Part shown: positions 61,089-64,000 of the stretch, piece by piece
How positions within the stretch are numbered: position 1 is the stretch's first letter
Layout: the number at the start of each line of letters is the position of its first letter
DNA from: Bacillota bacterium
GTDB taxonomy: Bacteria; Bacillota; Desulfotomaculia; Desulfotomaculales; Desulfallaceae
Length of the DNA: 64,000 nucleotides
Reading direction: 5' to 3'
Assembly (NCBI GenBank): GCA_023439185.1
Contig: JAEXOR010000065.1
Location: 186,001-250,000 of the forward strand
The notes under the pieces: model-generated
What the model was told of the DNA's origin: nothing
The model's input: only the letters and a program-made list of their open reading frames with translations
Database searches by the model: none
Position numbers and translations under genes: made by a program

Positions 61089-61130
61089 AAAACCGGGGAA
61101 TGGCTCTGTGAAGCCTGACCCCGGTTTTTT
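61089..61130 (+). terminator. Terminator of gap
   Basis: AAACCGGGG pairs with CCCCGGTTT across a 20-nt loop, then TTTTTT. Confidence 0.8.
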
Positions 61131-61149
61131 AATGTCGAATTTGTCGCCG

Positions 61150-61175
61150 AGCGCCCCGTGAGGGGCGCCCCCACG
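61150..61175. repeat. Short dispersed GC hairpin, copy 2
   Basis: GCGCCCC-GTGA-GGGGCGC followed by CCCCAC, matching the copy at 50777-50800. It lies downstream of both gap and the HdrA-like gene. Confidence 0.55.
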
Positions 61176-61189
61176 ATTTGGTGGCTTTT

Positions 61190-64000
61190 TTAAGCAAACA
61201 GGCCGTCTACCGCCTTGCTTTGCTGCTCATCGCTGTAACCCTGGAGGGTGATGGCTTTATTGGGACACTCGCCGGCGCAGGTGCCGCAGCCCTGGCAAAT
61301 CACCGACTCGATTTCCGCCTTGTGGTTTTTGATGGTCGGCGCCTTATAGGGGCACAGGCGCACGCAGGTTAGGCAGGCGGCGCATTTGTCCTGCTCTACG
61401 ACCGCCGTCACGCCGCCGGATTCCAGGGTGTCCCGGCTGAGGATCACCGCCGCGCGTCCCGCCGCGGCCTTGGCCTGGGTGATGGACTCCTCAATATTTT
61501 TCGGGCTGTGGGCCAGGCCGCACATAAATACCCCCTCCGAGGCGAAATCAACAGGCCGCAGCTTCATGTGCGCTTCCTGGAAGAAGCCGTCCTGGTTCAA
61601 GGGTACTTTCAGCAATTGCGAAAGCTGCCGGTTGGATTCCGGCGGCGCTATCGGCGCGGCCAGGACCACCAGGTCCGGGTTGACCTGGAAAGGCTCGTTA
61701 AATACGTGATCGACCGCTGTTACCCGCAGCATGTTCCCCTCCGGGCCGGCCACCGATTCCACCACCGGTTTGTGCTCCTGCTCGTAACGGAAAAACAGTA
61801 CTCCCCGCTCCCGGGCTTCCCGGTAATGATCTTCAAAGAAACCATAGGTCCTGATATCGCGGTACAATACAATAATTGAGCAATCCGGGTTAATTTCCTT
61901 CAGTTGCAGGGCCATCTGCATGGTTTTGCTACAGCAGATGCGGCTACAGTAGGGGCGTTGTTCCTCCCGGGAACCGACGCACTGGATCATCACAATACTG
62001 CGGGCGTCTTTGACCCGCTGCTCGCCGTCGGCAATGGCCCGGTCAAGCTCCAACTGGGTCATTACCCGGGAGTCCTGACCGTACAGGTATTCCACCGGTT
62101 TTGACTCTTCAGCGCCGGTGGCTAAAATGGTGACTCCGTGTTTAATCTCCCGGCCGTCGGTCAGGATGGTGGTAAAGTTGCCCTTGTAACCGGACACCTC
62201 CCGGATGCTGCAGCCGGTATAAACGTCGATGAACGGACTGGCGTCAGTTTTTGCGGTCAGGTCCGCAATCAGGGCGCCGATATTTTCATTGTTAAACCCT
62301 TTGTTAATCAGCCTGGCCGCGCCGCCAAGCTGTTCACCTTTCTCCAGCAGGTGGACGTGATAACCCTGGTCGGCCAGATTTAAGGCGCTGGTCATGCCGG
62401 CCACCCCGCCGCCAACGACCAGGGCGGCCTGGGTGACTTTTACTTTAATATTTTTGATGGGGGCCAGCAGGGATGCTTTGTAGACCGCCGCGCTGCTGAG
62501 GTCTAGGGCCTTGGCCGTGGCTTTGGCCGGTTCGTGCATATGCACCCAGGAACACTGGTCGCGGATATTGGCCATTTCAAATAAATACGGATTCAGGCCG
62601 GCTTCGCGCATGGTCTCCTTAAATAACGGTTTATGTGTTCTGGGACTGCATGACGCGACGACGATCCTGTTCAGTTGGTGTTCCTCAATCAGTTCCCGCA
62701 TCGCAGCCTGGCTGTCCTGGGAGCAGGCGTATATCTTGTCGGTGGCGTAAACCACGTGGGGTAATTTTTTAACGTGTTCCACCACTGCGGGAACATCCAC
62801 CACTCCGGCGATGTTTTTACCGCAATGGCAGATAAACGCCCCGATGCGCGGCTCCTGTCCGGTGACGTCCTTTTCCACGGGGAATTCTCTTTCCGTCACC
62901 AGGGAATTGCGGGCCGGCGCCAGAAAAGCGGCGCAGTCCCCCGCAGCGGCGCTGGCCTGCATCACGGTTTCGGGAATATCCTTCGGACCGCTGAACACCC
63001 CGGCCACATAAACGCCTTCCCGTGAAGACGTCACGCCGCTTAGAGCTTCCGTGCGGCAGTAGTCATATTGGTTCAGATTAATACCGAGGATGCCGGCCAG
63101 TTCCACTGCTTCGTCCGACGGTCTAAGGCCCACCGACAGCACCACCAGGTCAAAATCCTCTTCCACCATGGCGCCGTTTTCGGGGAGGTACCTGATGCGC
63201 AGGTCCTTGGATTGCTGCTGCTCTTTAACCGAACTAACCATGCACTTGACGTATTTGACGCCGTAATCATACCTGGCACGGTTGTAATATCTTTCATAGT
63301 CCTTGCCGTAAGCCCGTACGTCGATACAAAATATGGTTACGTCCAGGTCCGGTTGGTGTTCCTTGGCGATAACTGCTTCCTTGGTGGCATACATACAGCA
63401 CACCGACGAGCAGTAACCCCGGTTCAGTGAAACGTCCCTTGAGCCGACGCACTGGATAAAGGCGACTTTCTTCGGTTCGGAGCCGTCCGCTTTCTGCAGG
63501 TGTCCTTCATACGGTCCGGAGGCGCTGAGCATTCTTTCAAATTGCAGGCTGGTCAATACGTTGTCGTACACTCCGAAACCATACTCGCCGCGCAGCTCGG
63601 CATCAAACAGTTCGTAACCGGTACCGAGAATAACGGAACCGACTTTTACTTCCACTTCCTCAGAGGGCATTTCGTGATTGATGGCGTCTACCGGACAGGC
63701 TTCCAGGCATTTGCCGCAGGCCTTTGGTTTTTTAATCCGCAGGCACCTGGTGGCGTCGATGGCGAAGGCGTTCGGATATGCCTGCGGGTACATTTTATAA
63801 ATTGCTTTACGTTCATTTAAATACTGGTTGAATTCATTTGGCACCCTGATGGGGCATTCTTCGGCGCAGGCGCCGCAGCCCAGGCACTTGTCGGGGTCCA
63901 CGTACCGGGGCCGTTGATTAATTTTAACGGTGAAATTTCCGGCTTCACCTTCCAGCCCGACTACGTTGGAATTGGTTAAAATCTCAATATTGCGGTGTCG
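61190..64000 (-). CDS. hdrA: HdrA-like FAD/iron-sulfur oxidoreductase, N terminus beyond window
   Basis: 937 codons present; the frame is open to position 64000, with IEILTNSNVVGLEGEAGNF and RPRYVDPDKC upstream of the apparent ATG/GTG, so the real start lies outside. Ferredoxin motifs CLGCGACAEECP and CGKCLEACP, a first HdrA flavin part with VGSVILGTGYELFD and CVGSRD, a CHCG cluster (FICHCGKNIAG), a second FAD module (VVGGGVAGMTSALNLADQGY), and two C-terminal [4Fe-4S] motifs (CAACLTCVRLCP, CQGCGTCAGECP). Heterodisulfide-reductase-like or electron-bifurcating role in energy metabolism of sulfate reducers and syntrophs. A hdrBC or mvhD partner would lie outside the window. Confidence 0.92.
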   Translation of the reverse strand, partial: RHRNIEILTNSNVVGLEGEAGNFTVKINQRPRYVDPDKCLGCGACAEECPIRVPNEFNQYLNERKAIYKMYPQAYPNAFAIDATRCLRIKKPKACGKCLEACPVDAINHEMPSEEVEVKVGSVILGTGYELFDAELRGEYGFGVYDNVLTSLQFERMLSASGPYEGHLQKADGSEPKKVAFIQCVGSRDVSLNRGYCSSVCCMYATKEAVIAKEHQPDLDVTIFCIDVRAYGKDYERYYNRARYDYGVKYVKCMVSSVKEQQQSKDLRIRYLPENGAMVEEDFDLVVLSVGLRPSDEAVELAGILGINLNQYDYCRTEALSGVTSSREGVYVAGVFSGPKDIPETVMQASAAAGDCAAFLAPARNSLVTEREFPVEKDVTGQEPRIGAFICHCGKNIAGVVDVPAVVEHVKKLPHVVYATDKIYACSQDSQAAMRELIEEHQLNRIVVASCSPRTHKPLFKETMREAGLNPYLFEMANIRDQCSWVHMHEPAKATAKALDLSSAAVYKASLLAPIKNIKVKVTQAALVVGGGVAGMTSALNLADQGYHVHLLEKGEQLGGAARLINKGFNNENIGALIADLTAKTDASPFIDVYTGCSIREVSGYKGNFTTILTDGREIKHGVTILATGAEESKPVEYLYGQDSRVMTQLELDRAIADGEQRVKDARSIVMIQCVGSREEQRPYCSRICCSKTMQMALQLKEINPDCSIIVLYRDIRTYGFFEDHYREARERGVLFFRYEQEHKPVVESVAGPEGNMLRVTAVDHVFNEPFQVNPDLVVLAAPIAPPESNRQLSQLLKVPLNQDGFFQEAHMKLRPVDFASEGVFMCGLAHSPKNIEESITQAKAAAGRAAVILSRDTLESGGVTAVVEQDKCAACLTCVRLCPYKAPTIKNHKAEIESVICQGCGTCAGECPNKAITLQGYSDEQQSKAVDGLFA

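Overview
The window looks like part of the chromosome of an anaerobic, spore-forming Firmicute of the Desulfotomaculum/Pelotomaculum (Peptococcaceae) kind. This rests on a YabE-type G5/3D protein next to rsmA, a sporulation kinase (PrkA) fragment, a SleB/CwlJ-type hydrolase, DnaD and DnaI homologues, a complete oxygen-independent (cbi) corrin-ring operon and a large HdrA-like flavoprotein. Genus-level placement is inference.

Left flank (1-2.85 kb): rsmA (cut by the window edge), the YabE-like protein, and the 3' half of prkA. Homology to PrkA stops abruptly near 2850, where mobile-element DNA begins. The 5' half of prkA is nowhere in the window, so prkA is a broken gene.

Mobile element (about 2.85 to 43.7 kb or somewhat further), almost all on the minus strand. 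It combines: a plasmid-type ParAB locus (3.7-5.4 kb); a GC-rich hairpin-chain region that I read as a candidate structured RNA (7.2-7.7 kb); a zone of XRE repressors, a membrane-anchored Mrr-type nuclease, a creatininase and a GntR regulator (7.7-13.6 kb); an IS21-family insertion (13.8-16.7 kb); a phage-like, translationally coupled operon with a ribbon-helix-helix regulator, an SNF2 helicase, a helicase-like partner, IbrA (PAPS-reductase-like), a GNAT acetyltransferase and IbrB (18.1-25.9 kb); an SOS cassette with a Y-family polymerase and a broken SRAP gene (26.2-28.1 kb); RadC, a putative replication protein, TopB, an FtsK-like translocase, an M23 peptidase, a VirB4 ATPase and an HD-GYP protein (29.9-39.4 kb); and secreted or lipoprotein genes (40.2-43.7 kb). 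No integrase, relaxase or VirB6-like protein is recognisable. The element is best called an integrated plasmid/ICE-like mosaic. Several dyad motifs recur only inside it, most strikingly four copies of ATTCCA-NN-TGGAAT (one imperfect).

Transition zone (44-48 kb): an IS1182-like insertion that has cut a decayed toxin-antitoxin pair, a Phd/ParE module, an XRE-methyltransferase fusion and tRNA-Pro(CGG).

Right flank (48-64 kb): a CBM25-like protein, a P-loop/Asp23 fusion protein, a LysM-SleB hydrolase, the cbiD-E-T-L-F-G-H-J-X-C operon behind dnaD-dnaI, then divergent gap and the HdrA-like gene, which runs off the right edge.
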